The notes beneath the pieces are model-generated. The model was not told the DNA's origin, did not search any database, and saw nothing but the letters and a program-made list of their open reading frames with translations. From the NCBI RefSeq assembly GCF_030052815.1, contig NC_079497.1, positions 16,568,258-16,632,257 of the forward strand: 64,000 bases of DNA. Reading direction: 5' to 3'. The first letter of the stretch is position 1, and every line of letters starts with the position of its first letter. Positions 1 to 10,572 of this stretch are shown here, piece after piece. Source of the stretch: Hevea brasiliensis (Eukaryota > Streptophyta > Magnoliopsida > Malpighiales > Euphorbiaceae). A program made the translations under genes and the position numbers.

Positions 1-1490
1 TCTTCAAATACCTAAAAAAAACACTTTCAAAAATATTTTCACAACTCCCAACCTTCAATAACTCAATCATCTAAATTCAATGCACTTCAATAAAATTTCA
101 CAATACAAATCAAGGTTTCTCATCTCAAAATATTTAATATCTTCATTAACAAAACATAATGTAGGAAATTCATATGTACAAATATTAAATTACCATAGAA
201 AATCCAAAATAATATTATTACAATTTATTTACAACTGCTCAACTACATTGATACATACAACATTTCTATATTTACATCAAAATTATCTACAAGGGTATAA
301 AATAATACCCGTACAAAAGCTTGATGTAATCTTCAACTCAGTAGCAGCTCACTCTGCTGCTTTTTCCTTGCTCTTATCTGTGACAGCAAAATAAGTCATC
401 GCTGAGTATAAAAATACTCAGTGGTGCACAATAAAAATTTAAAATGCCATAAATAAATCATTCGTTGCCAAACACAATTTAAATGTTTGTCAATCACATT
501 TCATCAATATCAAAGTCCATAATGACACCATTTTGTCAAATAATCCATTAAACACAGTTTAGTCAAACAATTTCATAAACACAGTGTTGCCAAAGTCACA
601 CACAACTTAAGTCATGACACAAAATTTCTGATCAATGCCGCGTTGTACACCACGACAAAGCAATCTCAACCCCATTAATCGAAACCAATGAGGGAGGTGG
701 CTAGCTAGCTAATAAGTACTCATCCGATCTACAACCTCAACTGGCAAGCCAGAGAGGGAGGAAATAAACGATCTCAACCCCATAATTGGAGGAGGAAGTG
801 TGATACTGTCATGCTAAGTGTGAATCCAAAATCAATTTAAAACAATTATTTTCAACAATTTATGAGAGATCCCAAACAATTTTCAAAGTCATTTTTGTAG
901 TCACAAAGTCGCAACACAATTCATAAATAACACAGCGACTTCATAAAGTATAGCAATTTAAATTTTCAATTAGAAAACAATTACATAAATTTATTGTGCA
1001 CAAACCTCAAGCGAGTCGTCCCTTAGCCTCGACTCGGTTCCTCGGGTTCCTTCCCGATATTCTTTTCAACTGAAACACACAATTTTACAATGTTTCAGTA
1101 CTAGAACTTAACACAAATCCAAAATAAATGTAGCTTTATTTTAACTAACTCTATTGCGATAAATTCGACGTTCTCGAAGTTTTTGTGTTTCGGGTTACTA
1201 TTCACTACACTATTCAAGTCAAATTGTTGACTTTTTAAGCCTTAATAGGTATGGGAACTCCAACTTCACTCACATGCCACATTATGGTCATTAAACTTGT
1301 TGGTTTTGGTCATTTTCCCAAAGCTTAGGTCATTTTGGCAAAATTGCCAATTTTCGGTTTTGGTGCTCCGAAGTTGCACTGTTCCATTGGTCAATCTACT
1401 GTTGGAATTTGGTAAAACTTCCTTCATAGAAAATGTTCCTTATTGTCTTAAGTGTATTCTCATTTTTGGATCACCCCAATCGAAGTTTTG

Positions 1491-2736
1491 TAGCTCAAGT
1501 TATGGCCAAAATACAATTACTGTTCACGTGCACTGTTCATGCTGAGATTTTGGTTCTGGCAGATTTTTAGTCCAACTTTGTTCAGTAATTTGATCAAGTT
1601 AAGTTCATAATTTGGTCTAACTTTCTTCATATGAAATGTTCTACTATGTCTTAGGTTTCCATCGGTTTAAGAATCGCCTAAATCAGGGTTTTCTAGAGAG
1701 AGTTATAGCCATTGGAACTTTACTGCTCAATGGCAATTCTGCAGAATCGCAGGTACAGTAACTCCACTTTGCTCAATAATTTGACTAGGTTAATGGCATA
1801 ATTTGGGATGGTGTTCTTCATAAAAGTTTTAGGTCTATATCTTATCTAATTTCTGGTAAAATTTCAGGTCAATTTGACCTTCCTAGCTCGAGGTATGACC
1901 AAATGAACAGTTACTGTTCATTTGGTCAGTTTGGTGCAGTGGCAGCCTGCTCTCATTTCACTTTGGTCAATTGTTTCACCAAGTTTTAGTCAATTTTTGG
2001 CCATGGTTTCTTAATGAAAATTGTGTTATTTTATGTCTATTTTCATCTCCAATTGGTGGCATATCAATTGGGCTTGTAAAATTCCCGTTTTGGTCCTTCA
2101 AAGTAGGTTTGGCTAGCTCAAGTTATGGCCAAAATACAATTACTGTTCACGTGCACTGTTCATGCTGAGATTTTGGTTCTGGCAGATTTTTGGTCCAACT
2201 TTGTTCAGTAATTTGATCAAGTTAAGTTCATAATTTGGTCTAACTTTCTTCATATGAAATGTTCTACTATGTCTTAGGTTTCCATCGGTTTAAGAATCGC
2301 CTGAATCGGGGTTTTCTAGAGAGAGTTATAGCCATTGGAACTTTACTGCTCAATGGCAATTCTGTAGAATCGCAGGTACAGTAACTCCACTTTGCTCAAT
2401 AATTTGACTAGGTTAATGGCATAATTTGGGATGGTGTTCTTCATGAAAGTTTTAGGTCTATATCTTATCTAATTTCTAGTAAAATTTCAGGTCAATTTGA
2501 CCTTCCTAGCTCGAGGTATGACCAAATGAACAGTTACTGTTCATTTGGTCAGTTTGGTGCAGTGGCAGCCTGCTCTCATTTCACTTTGGTCAATTGTTTC
2601 ACCAAGTTTTAGTCAATTTTTGGCCATGGTTCCTTAATGAAAATTGTGTTATTTTATGTCTATTTTCATCTCCAATTGGTGGCATATCAATTGGGCTTGT
2701 AAAATTCCCGTTTTGGTCCTTCAAAGTAGGTTTGGC
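1491..2736 (-). repeat. 623-bp tandem duplication inside LTR I
   Basis: Two near-identical copies, about 1491-2113 and 2114-2736. Both start at tagctcaagttatggccaaa and carry the same landmarks 623 bases apart, including the palindrome at 1896 and 2519. Only a few base differences were seen. LTRs E, F and G have this segment once, so the duplication is specific to this copy or subfamily. Confidence 0.9.
1896..1928. repeat. 33-bp perfect palindrome in LTR I
   Basis: Arms of 16 bases (tgaccaaatgaacagt and its complement) surround one base. A second identical copy lies at 2519-2551 in the tandem duplication. Related palindromes occupy comparable places in the LTRs of A, E, F and G. It could form a hairpin in RNA or DNA, or be a paired protein-binding site. 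The function is unknown. Confidence 0.85.
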
Positions 2737-3436
2737 AGCATGACCATTTACCTCCGAATTTAACTTAATTTCCTATCATTCCCACACAACTTATTTGGTC
2801 ATAATTGACCATTATTTCACTTCACATTAGGTCAAACATGCCATTTATGCATTTCTCCAAATTTTGGTTCACAAACCCTAACCTTCAAACCCTAACTTCT
2901 CCATCTCATGCATTTAATCACAAGTAGTGCACTTAGTCTTAACCATTCAACTAAGGAAGGTTTCTAAACTCATTCAAACCCATTAAATTCATGCAATACA
3001 TACTCCCTTCAAGCTGGCCAAAAATTCGGTTTGTCCTTCCTCCATATTTGTTTCATTTAATCAAGTTCCATGCTCATTTTCACAACTAATTATGCATTTA
3101 AATGAATGAAAAAGGGGTTAACATACTAACCTCAACTTAAATCTTCAAAACCCTATCTTTTGCTTCTTTTTTTTCTTCTTGTAATCTCCTTCTTAAGTAG
3201 TAATAACAAGCTTTAGTAGAGTTTTTATAGGATTTATGAAGGTTGAGAAGGAAAAAATTAAGCTTAGTGTAAGCTTAATGGAAGAAAATTCCATGGAGGA
3301 TATTGGGGAAAATGGGGCGGCAAAGAGAGAGGCGAAGATGACTAATTACTTTTTTTTTTCTTTTCTTTTCTTTAATCTTTATCCCTTTTTGAAGACCAAA
3401 ATTCCAATTTAACAAATAATTTAATTAATTTGTTTA

Positions 3437-3456
3437 TGACATCATGCATGATGTCA
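3437..3456. promoter_or_regulatory. TGACATCA palindrome, possible bZIP site
   Basis: A perfect 20-bp palindrome, tgacatcatgcatgatgtca, about 560 bases inside the LTR start. Near-identical copies lie in E's LTRs at 34346-34365 and 51224-51243, with one central base changed. TGAC half-sites of this kind are bound by plant TGA-type bZIP factors. Regulatory use here is inferred only from the motif and its conservation. Confidence 0.35.
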
Positions 3457-4013
3457 TCACCTTTTTACTTTTTGATTTTCTACTCTTTTTTTTTTCTATT
3501 TTTCTATCAGTTCTTTAATTTAATTCTTGATTCCAAAATTTTCTTTTCTCCGATTTTATTTGACAGTTACGTCTAGAGTCAGCTCTCGGGGTCAATTGAC
3601 CAAATTGCCCCTCGCCGGTTCATCCCGGTTTGCAAATAATTTCATATTTCTTCTGGCTCCCTGACCTAATTATTTGACTAGCTTAGCAGTTCTTTTTCGT
3701 GATTTTCTCTTTTCCACTGTGTTCATAAGGGTCCTAAGGACCGCAGCGTCACTTTTTACGATTCGAAATTTGAGTTTAAAATGACTTCGCAGTTGTTCCC
3801 GAGGAGGTCACTCATCGCTGCGACTCTCGGCTCGTTTAACCTCTTATGTTCTGTTTTTCTTATTTATAGTTAACTAATTAAACATTACTAATTATTTGTG
3901 TTTATGGCTTCTCAAGTTGTCTTAAGTGTGGCCCTAATCCCATTAATTGTTCGGACCGACACCGGTCACCGGAACAGTGAAATATACCAGGCCATACAAA
4001 TAGGGGTGTTACA

Positions 4014-4316
4014 TAAAGAGTATAAGAAGCTTTTAATGGACATGTGTTAATAGAAGTTCACTCCAACTTTACCTTGCATGAAGTCGTTGTTTCTTAATTT
4101 GAGCATCTGAGGGATGCCATTGTGAAAGAGCAAGAGTTTATTAGAGAGGACAAAAATAGGACATTTTGTGCTCCATATTTTAATTAGTTATCAGTGGATA
4201 TTATGGCCATTATTATAATGCATAAGCTGGCGGTGCTAGTAATGACTGGGGGAACATGATGTGCAATGGTTGTGGTTGCTGCTTGTAAAATTGGCAATGC
4301 AATTGACTAAGAGGTG
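4014..4316 (+). pseudogene. Fragment of phage-type (T7-like) organellar RNA polymerase
   Basis: Translation gives two adjoining blocks in different frames. At about 4015-4110 it includes YKKLLMDMC and CMKSLFLNL. At about 4105-4255 it includes HLRDAIVKEQEF, then CAPYFN and IIIMHKLAVLVMTGG, followed by VVVAACKIGNAI at about 4268. These match, from memory of the family, an internal region of plant RpoT polymerases, the nuclear-encoded enzymes that transcribe mitochondrial and plastid DNA. Stops at 4048-4053 and within APYFN-stop-LSVD, plus at least one frameshift, show it is dead. It directly abuts LTR I, which may have inserted into a larger pseudogene lying left of the window. No neighbouring exons were recognised. 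Confidence 0.65.
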
Positions 4317-5490
4317 TGTAATATCTAAGTTGTTTTAATAAGGTTAATTGAGATTGGGTTAAGTTGGATTAGGGTTAGATTAAATAACCATGACTTTAAC
4401 CATGGTTTCTAGTATAGATAAGGTGAATATTTTTTTCTTTTTAAAATAAAGAAAAAAGCATAGCCAATTTTAATTTTAGTCAAAACTAATTAAACTCTTA
4501 GCTACAATTGTAACAACTTGTTTTTTTAGAAAATAATTTGGTTGACTAACAGCTTAAGAATTATGGGCATGCCAGATACTGAGTGTATCAACTGCTCATT
4601 TTTTTTTACTTCTCTCAAACAATTGTGGGAACCTGACTAGACTGAACACAGCTTAATCAAAATCTCACTTAAACTAAATAATTAATGTAACTGGGAATTG
4701 TATTTGATTGCTGAAAATTAAGTACAAATCTTGGTAAATAAATGTAAATCTTGGAAAATAAAAAGATAGATAAAATTAGAGATAAATAGACTACTGAAGC
4801 TTGTTTTTATTTGACTGATTAAGTGGTTTGGGCTTTTTCACATTGCAAAATATCTGACTTTTATAGCTATGCTTGCAAGTATTTGAATGATTCTTGGAAG
4901 ACTCTGAAACACACTCTACCACCATCTAAGGTTACCTACAAACTATCGTGCAGGTATCTAGAAGACTCTAGAACACATTCTGCCACATTTTGTGATTATC
5001 TACAATTACCTGCCTACTCCTTGGAACTGCTAAGAACCCCTACAAACTGCCGTCAATTTCCTTATCTCAGATAACTATCCCATAACCAACATTAATTCAC
5101 TTATTAATTATCTTAGGCCACAAATCAATTAAATTAATAAAATAAAATTAATTAAATTAATTTCACAAAAAAATAATTTAATTAATCCTTAGGCCTAAAA
5201 ATAATTAATAAGTAAAATGATTATTTTTGGTGCAAACTATTGCTCCTCACACTTGGATTGGCTGAATAAGCCATTTTGGATGGATAAGATCTTATTTTAG
5301 CTCACCTTTTTGTTGTTTAAAAATAAAAAATAATCAATTATCACCTGTAATCCTCCTGAGAATTTATAATTTAACTCTATCCGATAAGAATTTAATTTCC
5401 ACTGAAACTCTTATCTCTACAAATTATCATCCCACAAACTTCTAATCATTGCAAATAATACTGTAGATTTATCTCTCCAATCAAATCACC
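4317..5490. other. AT-rich intergenic DNA, no gene seen
   Basis: AT-rich sequence with short A and T runs and repeats of ttaattaatt type around 5100-5220. A short open frame near 4823-5074 has no recognisable family and no codon-level support. I see nothing else. Confidence 0.6.
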
Positions 5491-5492
5491 CA

Positions 5493-5493
<1 letters not shown>

Positions 5494-5552
<59 letters not shown>

Positions 5553-5720
5553 TCTCTCTCTGTCTTCTTTCTTTTTTCTTCTTCGTCATCTCTCGCTCCC
5601 TCTTCTTCCTCTCTTTTCTTGCTCCTTTCTTTCTTTCCCATCGCGCAACTACTTCCCTCTCTTCTCCTTTCTTTTCCTTCCTCTCTTCTCTCTTCTCCAT
5701 CGCAATTCTCCATTGTCGTC
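5494..5720. repeat. (TA)n microsatellite followed by a CT-rich tract
   Basis: About 55 bases of alternating TA run to 5550. They are followed by about 150 bases that are almost pure pyrimidine on the plus strand (tctctctctgtcttctttc...). CT-rich leaders are common upstream of plant genes, and the PMD gene lies downstream, so this could be its old leader or promoter. Equally it may be simple repeat expansion. Confidence 0.85.
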
Positions 5721-6862
5721 AACTATTGGACATTCCTTCTTTGTCGTCGAATGGCACTTCATCACCATTGATACAGTCAATTGTTTGATCGGTTCTCCAT
5801 TTATCACCTACGCATCATGTTCCCCTGCACTAGTTTGATTGGCACATCTCTTTGCTAATTCCTTTTGTTGTAATTAATTCCAGGTATTATTGCTTTCTTG
5901 TTATTGCTCTAATTGGTAATTTTGAGATTCTTAGTGTTTAATGATGGTTGAAAATGTGATTGGGCTATGCTAATTGCTTCTGGAATTGTTGATTTTGCCT
6001 TCTAGAATTATTGATTTCATAGGTACCTGCAGAATGTTGATTGGTATCTACAGTCTATTAGTTAGTACCGGTAAAATGTTGGTTGGTACTTGCAGTCAAT
6101 ACCTATGATTTATAGGTCAGTACTTGTAATTGGTACCTACTAGTGTGTTGTCAGTACTTGCAGTCGATACCTATCTATGTGCTAGTTGGTACCTATAGTC
6201 GGTACCTGCCAATTACCTATATTTGTTAGATATAAGTATTGTAGAACTTGCATGTTTGCATTTCAAACTTGACTTTTATTGCTTGGGAATACTCATTATA
6301 TCCCTTATACTTGTAGATATGGCATCGAACCCTCCTTCTGGTTGAAAGTTACCGATTGATACCCAGGTACCAGCCACCTCATAGGTACCAACATCTCTGT
6401 AGGTACCATTGGCAATACCATAGGTTTCTCCAATCAGTAGTAGCGTTCCTGGGCTGAGTGCAACCTCTTCTGCCTTACGAGTATACACTCCACTGACCTT
6501 CCCATGCCTAATGCCAACTTATTCTCCTGTGCTACTAGAAGTAATTTCTGAACTTACTGTATATGCGAGTTTTTTACAGGTTGTGTTTGATCATTGTATG
6601 TGACCATTTACTTGTATTTGAAGAATCGGTTATACATTTTGTAAAGAAAACCCTGCCCATTTTTCTCTCATCAAGTACTGACTTTTGCTTTTGCAGGTGT
6701 CGATGCCTTAGGATTTGTGGGTATTAATTCTGGTATACTTTGACTATTCCATCATCTAGTCCTCTTTCAGTAAGTTTTGTGCTTCTCTATTGTTTTACTT
6801 AATAACAAAATTTTATCCAGGTACCTGACATTGCTTACTTTTCCCTTGTAGGGTCTTATAAC
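5721..6862. other. Non-coding stretch with degenerate GGTACC repeats
   Basis: Between about 6020 and 6215, and again at 6363-6410, a motif like ttggtacctgcagt or its variants recurs about ten times with irregular spacing. The rest is T-rich and could contain introns of the downstream PMD gene, since it has tttgcaggt-like junctions near 6690. No coding segment was recognised. Confidence 0.45.
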
Positions 6863-9410
6863 ATGGGTGCCACTGTTGGTCCCTTTGCTTTTCCTCATGA
6901 TATTCCACTGGCTCTTTTCCCTTTGGAGAACTACTAAGAGCTACTGTTCGATCGTGAACTGTCATCCTTTCCTATCTAGGTGACATCAAATCCTGGTCGA
7001 AGCACTCTTCTAGCTGGGAGGCATGGATAGACTAGCTCCAGCCTACTTTTCTCTGACTTGGAAGCTCTTAGTTATATATGACTTCATCAAGATGTCTAAA
7101 TGTGGTCCACCTTACTATCCTGGGTTACTACCCAACTCTTTGAGGTTATGTTCTAGATCTTGCAACTCTTTCATCTAGCCAATGGGGCTTATGTCTATCA
7201 CACTGAAGGACATTAAAGTCCTGACAAGCCTACCTATTACTAGTAATGAAATTCCCAGTTCTTTCACAGAGATGCCCTCCATATATAAGAAGCTGGACAA
7301 ATTCACCTCCTACAGCACCCTCATTAAGCACAGCACAATTATTAGCCAGTTTGATCATACTTTATTTCTCTGGTGCTTGATTTGTAGATTCATCTTTTGT
7401 CCCTCTTCTAGGATCCCTTTTATTGAGTATCTACCACTAGCCTGCTCTCTCACCTTGGGTCAGCCTTGTGCCTTAAGTACCATCTTATTGCCTTTTATTT
7501 TTTAAGCCTTGTCTTCCATGGTATCAGATGATGTGCCACTGAGAAAGATGAATGGCATTTTTTGGATTGTGCAGTTATGGTAACTCTTCTACTGCCCTGA
7601 GATAGCAAACACTCCACCAGTCCTTGTCGATAGTGTTTTTAGTAAAAGGGTTATTTCTCTAACTTTTACTTGGGATAAGAATAGGGTACTAAGTTTCCTA
7701 ATTTAGTTGTCTGCTCAAGACTTCATTGGTTTCAACCCTTTCGATCATATTGAGGCCTTTGAGTCTGTTGGCCTTTCTATTTGACTTGTCAGCTCCAGAG
7801 CCACCTTTAGCACTTACATACTGGTACTACCTTTAGCACTAGTCTAAGTATAATGAAGCTTGGACTAGAGCTGTACATGCCTTCCCTCTAGTGCAAACTA
7901 CTGGGATTTATTTGAGGTGTTCCTTCTAATATTCCTATTTATGCTAACCTAACCACCGGTAGCAGGATCAGTCTATCCTCTCCAATAGATGTGGGTTGAT
8001 ATAGCTATAAACTGAAGCAACTGTAGGATGTGTGCTAGATAATTCCCAAATAGGATGTTGATCCTTTTCACCACACCTTTCATAGTTGGTGGGCTTCTAG
8101 GTTCCATGGTGCTGTTGTCAGACCTCTGGCCTCAAGTGCCTATTATTTTACTGTTTTTCCTTATTATAATTGTCATCTTACTAACCTTTGTCATTTTTCT
8201 CTAGGTTCTCATTCACACACTCCTGCTACACCCTCTGTTGCCGCAGCCCAAAGAGCAACTCCTTCCAGATCCATTCCTCCTTCCAAGAAGCGGGATAGTA
8301 CTCCTTCCCAGTTACAGCTTCCTCCAATTAAGAAGACTAAGGCACCAGCAAAGAGGTAAAAGCCCAAGATTAGGAAGTTTCTTAGAAGAAGCGACAAAGA
8401 AGCTCACCTCTTCTTTTTGGCCATCATATACCTAAGGCCAAGAAGCCTCAAGCTCCCCCTACAGCTCTAGTAAAGGTGTTTGACACTAGTGGCACTGACT
8501 CAAAGACTCCTTCAGTTACTGACTCATCTTCTACACATGATGCTTCTTCTGAGAGGCACTCTAGAACTCATGAGGAGGTACAAAGCCTAGTCTCCTTTGA
8601 GAGCAACCATGCTACACAAGAAGTAGTAGATGTTGGTGATGATAATGACCCTCTAGGAGATATTCCTTTACCCACTTCTCCTAAGGCATGTATTTATTGT
8701 TTATTGAGTTAACTTTTCCATAATCTTAGCTAGTACTTACCTTTCTTTCTGTAAGTTTCTACTACCTCAGCTCTAGCCCCTATGACTTCTTTTACTCTAA
8801 GATCCTCTGCTATTTTAGGCTAGAGAGCCCTCCCCTTAGCTGACGTAGTTGATCCCTCTTTAGTATCTCGACTTCTCATTTTTGGCTCAGTTTTTTAGTA
8901 GCTTTAGTGTTCACCATACAGCCAAACCATCTAATACCATAATCACAGTGAGCAAGAACCAGCTATGCTACCTACTATCTATAGAGTTTTGTTCTCATAT
9001 AGAGGAACAAAGGTCAATTCTGCTTTCTGCTCTATTGACCTGATTGCAGTAGGCACACCACTCTAAGATGCACAGACACAGGTTGCTGAGATCCTGCCTA
9101 TTTATGCTGAAAAGACTTAGTCTTCTGCATCACTCTCTACTTCTATCACAGATTTCTCCATTAGGCATTATGAGCTAAAGGAGCTTATTCAAAAGGCTCA
9201 GTCTTATCCAGTGTAGGCCAGGGAGAGGGAGGATAGGGTGAAAGCCATTAGAGATAAGCTAGCTGATCTAGAAGAGTAGATATCTCGTCTAAAGGTAAAG
9301 ATCACCGAGTTAAAGAGCGAGGAGGCCTCTCTCATGCAATTGGAGGATGATTTGCTGGCTGAGCACATGATAGACAGGGGTGTGATCTTGTTTGAGGGAG
9401 TGCTCTGAGA
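6863..9410 (+). pseudogene. Decayed plant mobile domain (PMD) protein gene
   Basis: A broken gene for a protein with the aminotransferase-like plant mobile domain. The best block, 7182-7505, reads MGLMSITLKDIKVLTSLPI, then FIFCPSSRIPFIEYLPLAC and LGQPCALSTILLP. This follows the usual PMD order: MTPTL-like, then FxFCxPS, then LA..L..G. A further block near 7546-7580 reads GIFWIVQLW, also typical. Downstream come a Pro/Ser/Lys-rich linker (8205-8365), an acidic Ser/Thr-rich segment (8476-8712) and a Lys/Glu/Leu coiled coil (about 9165-9405). Many stops and frameshifts break it. PMDs occur in a few host genes and in many plant transposons. Here it faces opposite to Tat pol C, which suggests an antisense gene of that element. 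Confidence 0.6.
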
Positions 9411-9562
9411 GAGCTGGATGCACCTATAGAGGCAAAGATTCATGAACACTAGTTCTGTTTAGACATTTTAGTAGCTTCCTGCCAGAGTCGTTGGGCTGTC
9501 CTCTATTACTTTGATTCCCGATCTTATGAACTAGTGTTCTAACTATATTTATAGTACATTTA

Positions 9563-9674
9563 TGTGGATACCCAATATTTTATCCATTTATTTATCTATT
9601 TATTTTAATTAGCTAACAATAATTTAATATAATTATTTAAAAAAAGAAAGAGAAATATTTTATCGAATGGCCTG

Positions 9675-9709
<35 letters not shown>

Positions 9710-10572
9710 GATTTATAATCTGATGTGCGCTTAGAATCCATAAATTCTTACTTTTCTATTCATCACCTTGGATTCTATTTTCAAGGAGATTCGACTATTC
9801 AATCTATCAGCTAAAATTGTCTCTTTTATTGAATCTAGCTATTGTTTTGGAGGCTCCAGGTGAGTGGTAGTTATAGTACATGACACCGTTTTAGTCCCTT
9901 TTAAAATTCTCAACATTAAATTTGTTATTAAATGAAATTTTAAATCAATATTTTAACAATTATTTTACATGTGACTTTCTAGAGTTTTATTTTATTATTG
10001 AATTTTATTTCAATTTTGATTAAATAATTGATTTTGTCAATTATCTCTGGTTTAGAGCCATTAGAATTCTAGGAACAGGACTTTAATGTCTTTATATTGA
10101 TTGATATCTGACTATAAAAATTTACCGATGTGTTACACTGAATTGATTTGAGATTATTGACTCTCTGAAATTATTGAAATAAACTATTGAAATTGTACTA
10201 TCAGTTATTATTTGCTATCTGAAAGTTTTTTTTATTAATTTTGATTGATTTGTACAAATTGATTTTCTGTTTTGAATTGGCATCTGTGCTCAGTATCTGT
10301 ATCTGTTATCTGGCCCCACTGTGTTGGACTATCACGGTATTAGGTTGCATTGTTGAGTTATGCATCATTGCAATTTATGGTTTGCATTAGTATCATATGC
10401 ATTGATATCTGTGAAGGAGGAGGAAGGTATCTAATATCTGGTAGCGTGCTTACCATCTAACTTTTGGTGATGTGGGGTATCATCAACCTGGTATACTGTA
10501 CCATAAAATTTTTTTTGAATGAACTTCTTTTATATATATATTTTATGGAATTATTTTATTAATGATTTTGAT
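9563..10572 (+). repeat. 5' LTR of B, first part
   Basis: Starts tgtggatacccaatatttta, matching the 3' LTR start at 25638. It is interrupted at the ttgat target of element A and resumes at 21469. It carries a short TA tract (about 9680-9708) where the 3' LTR has some 240 more bases. Confidence 0.92.

Larger units (their letters stand above)
1..4013 (-). repeat. LTR of a chromovirus (LTR I), cut by window start
   Basis: Long terminal repeat in minus orientation. Its outer end, ...ggggtgttaca at 4013, is the reverse complement of the tgtaacacccc start seen in LTRs F and G. The segment 3900-4013 follows G's first 115 bases closely, so I and G are probably one family. The sequence after 4013 has no polypurine tract like the one beside E's LTR. 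This is therefore either a 5' LTR whose element lies left of the window or a solo LTR. The left end and TSD are not visible. No coding frame is supported inside it. Confidence 0.85.

Noticed and set aside
4823..5074. 83-codon open frame as a possible small gene
   Set aside because: No recognisable domain, no neighbours, composition like the surrounding AT-rich DNA.
5486..5722. Minus-strand open frames with poly-Ile/Tyr and Lys/Glu/Arg-rich sequence
   Set aside because: They are the TA microsatellite and CT-rich tract read in frame; no real gene signal.
7182..7505. Intact small gene
   Set aside because: It is one uninterrupted block of the longer broken PMD gene; flanking PMD parts lie in other frames.
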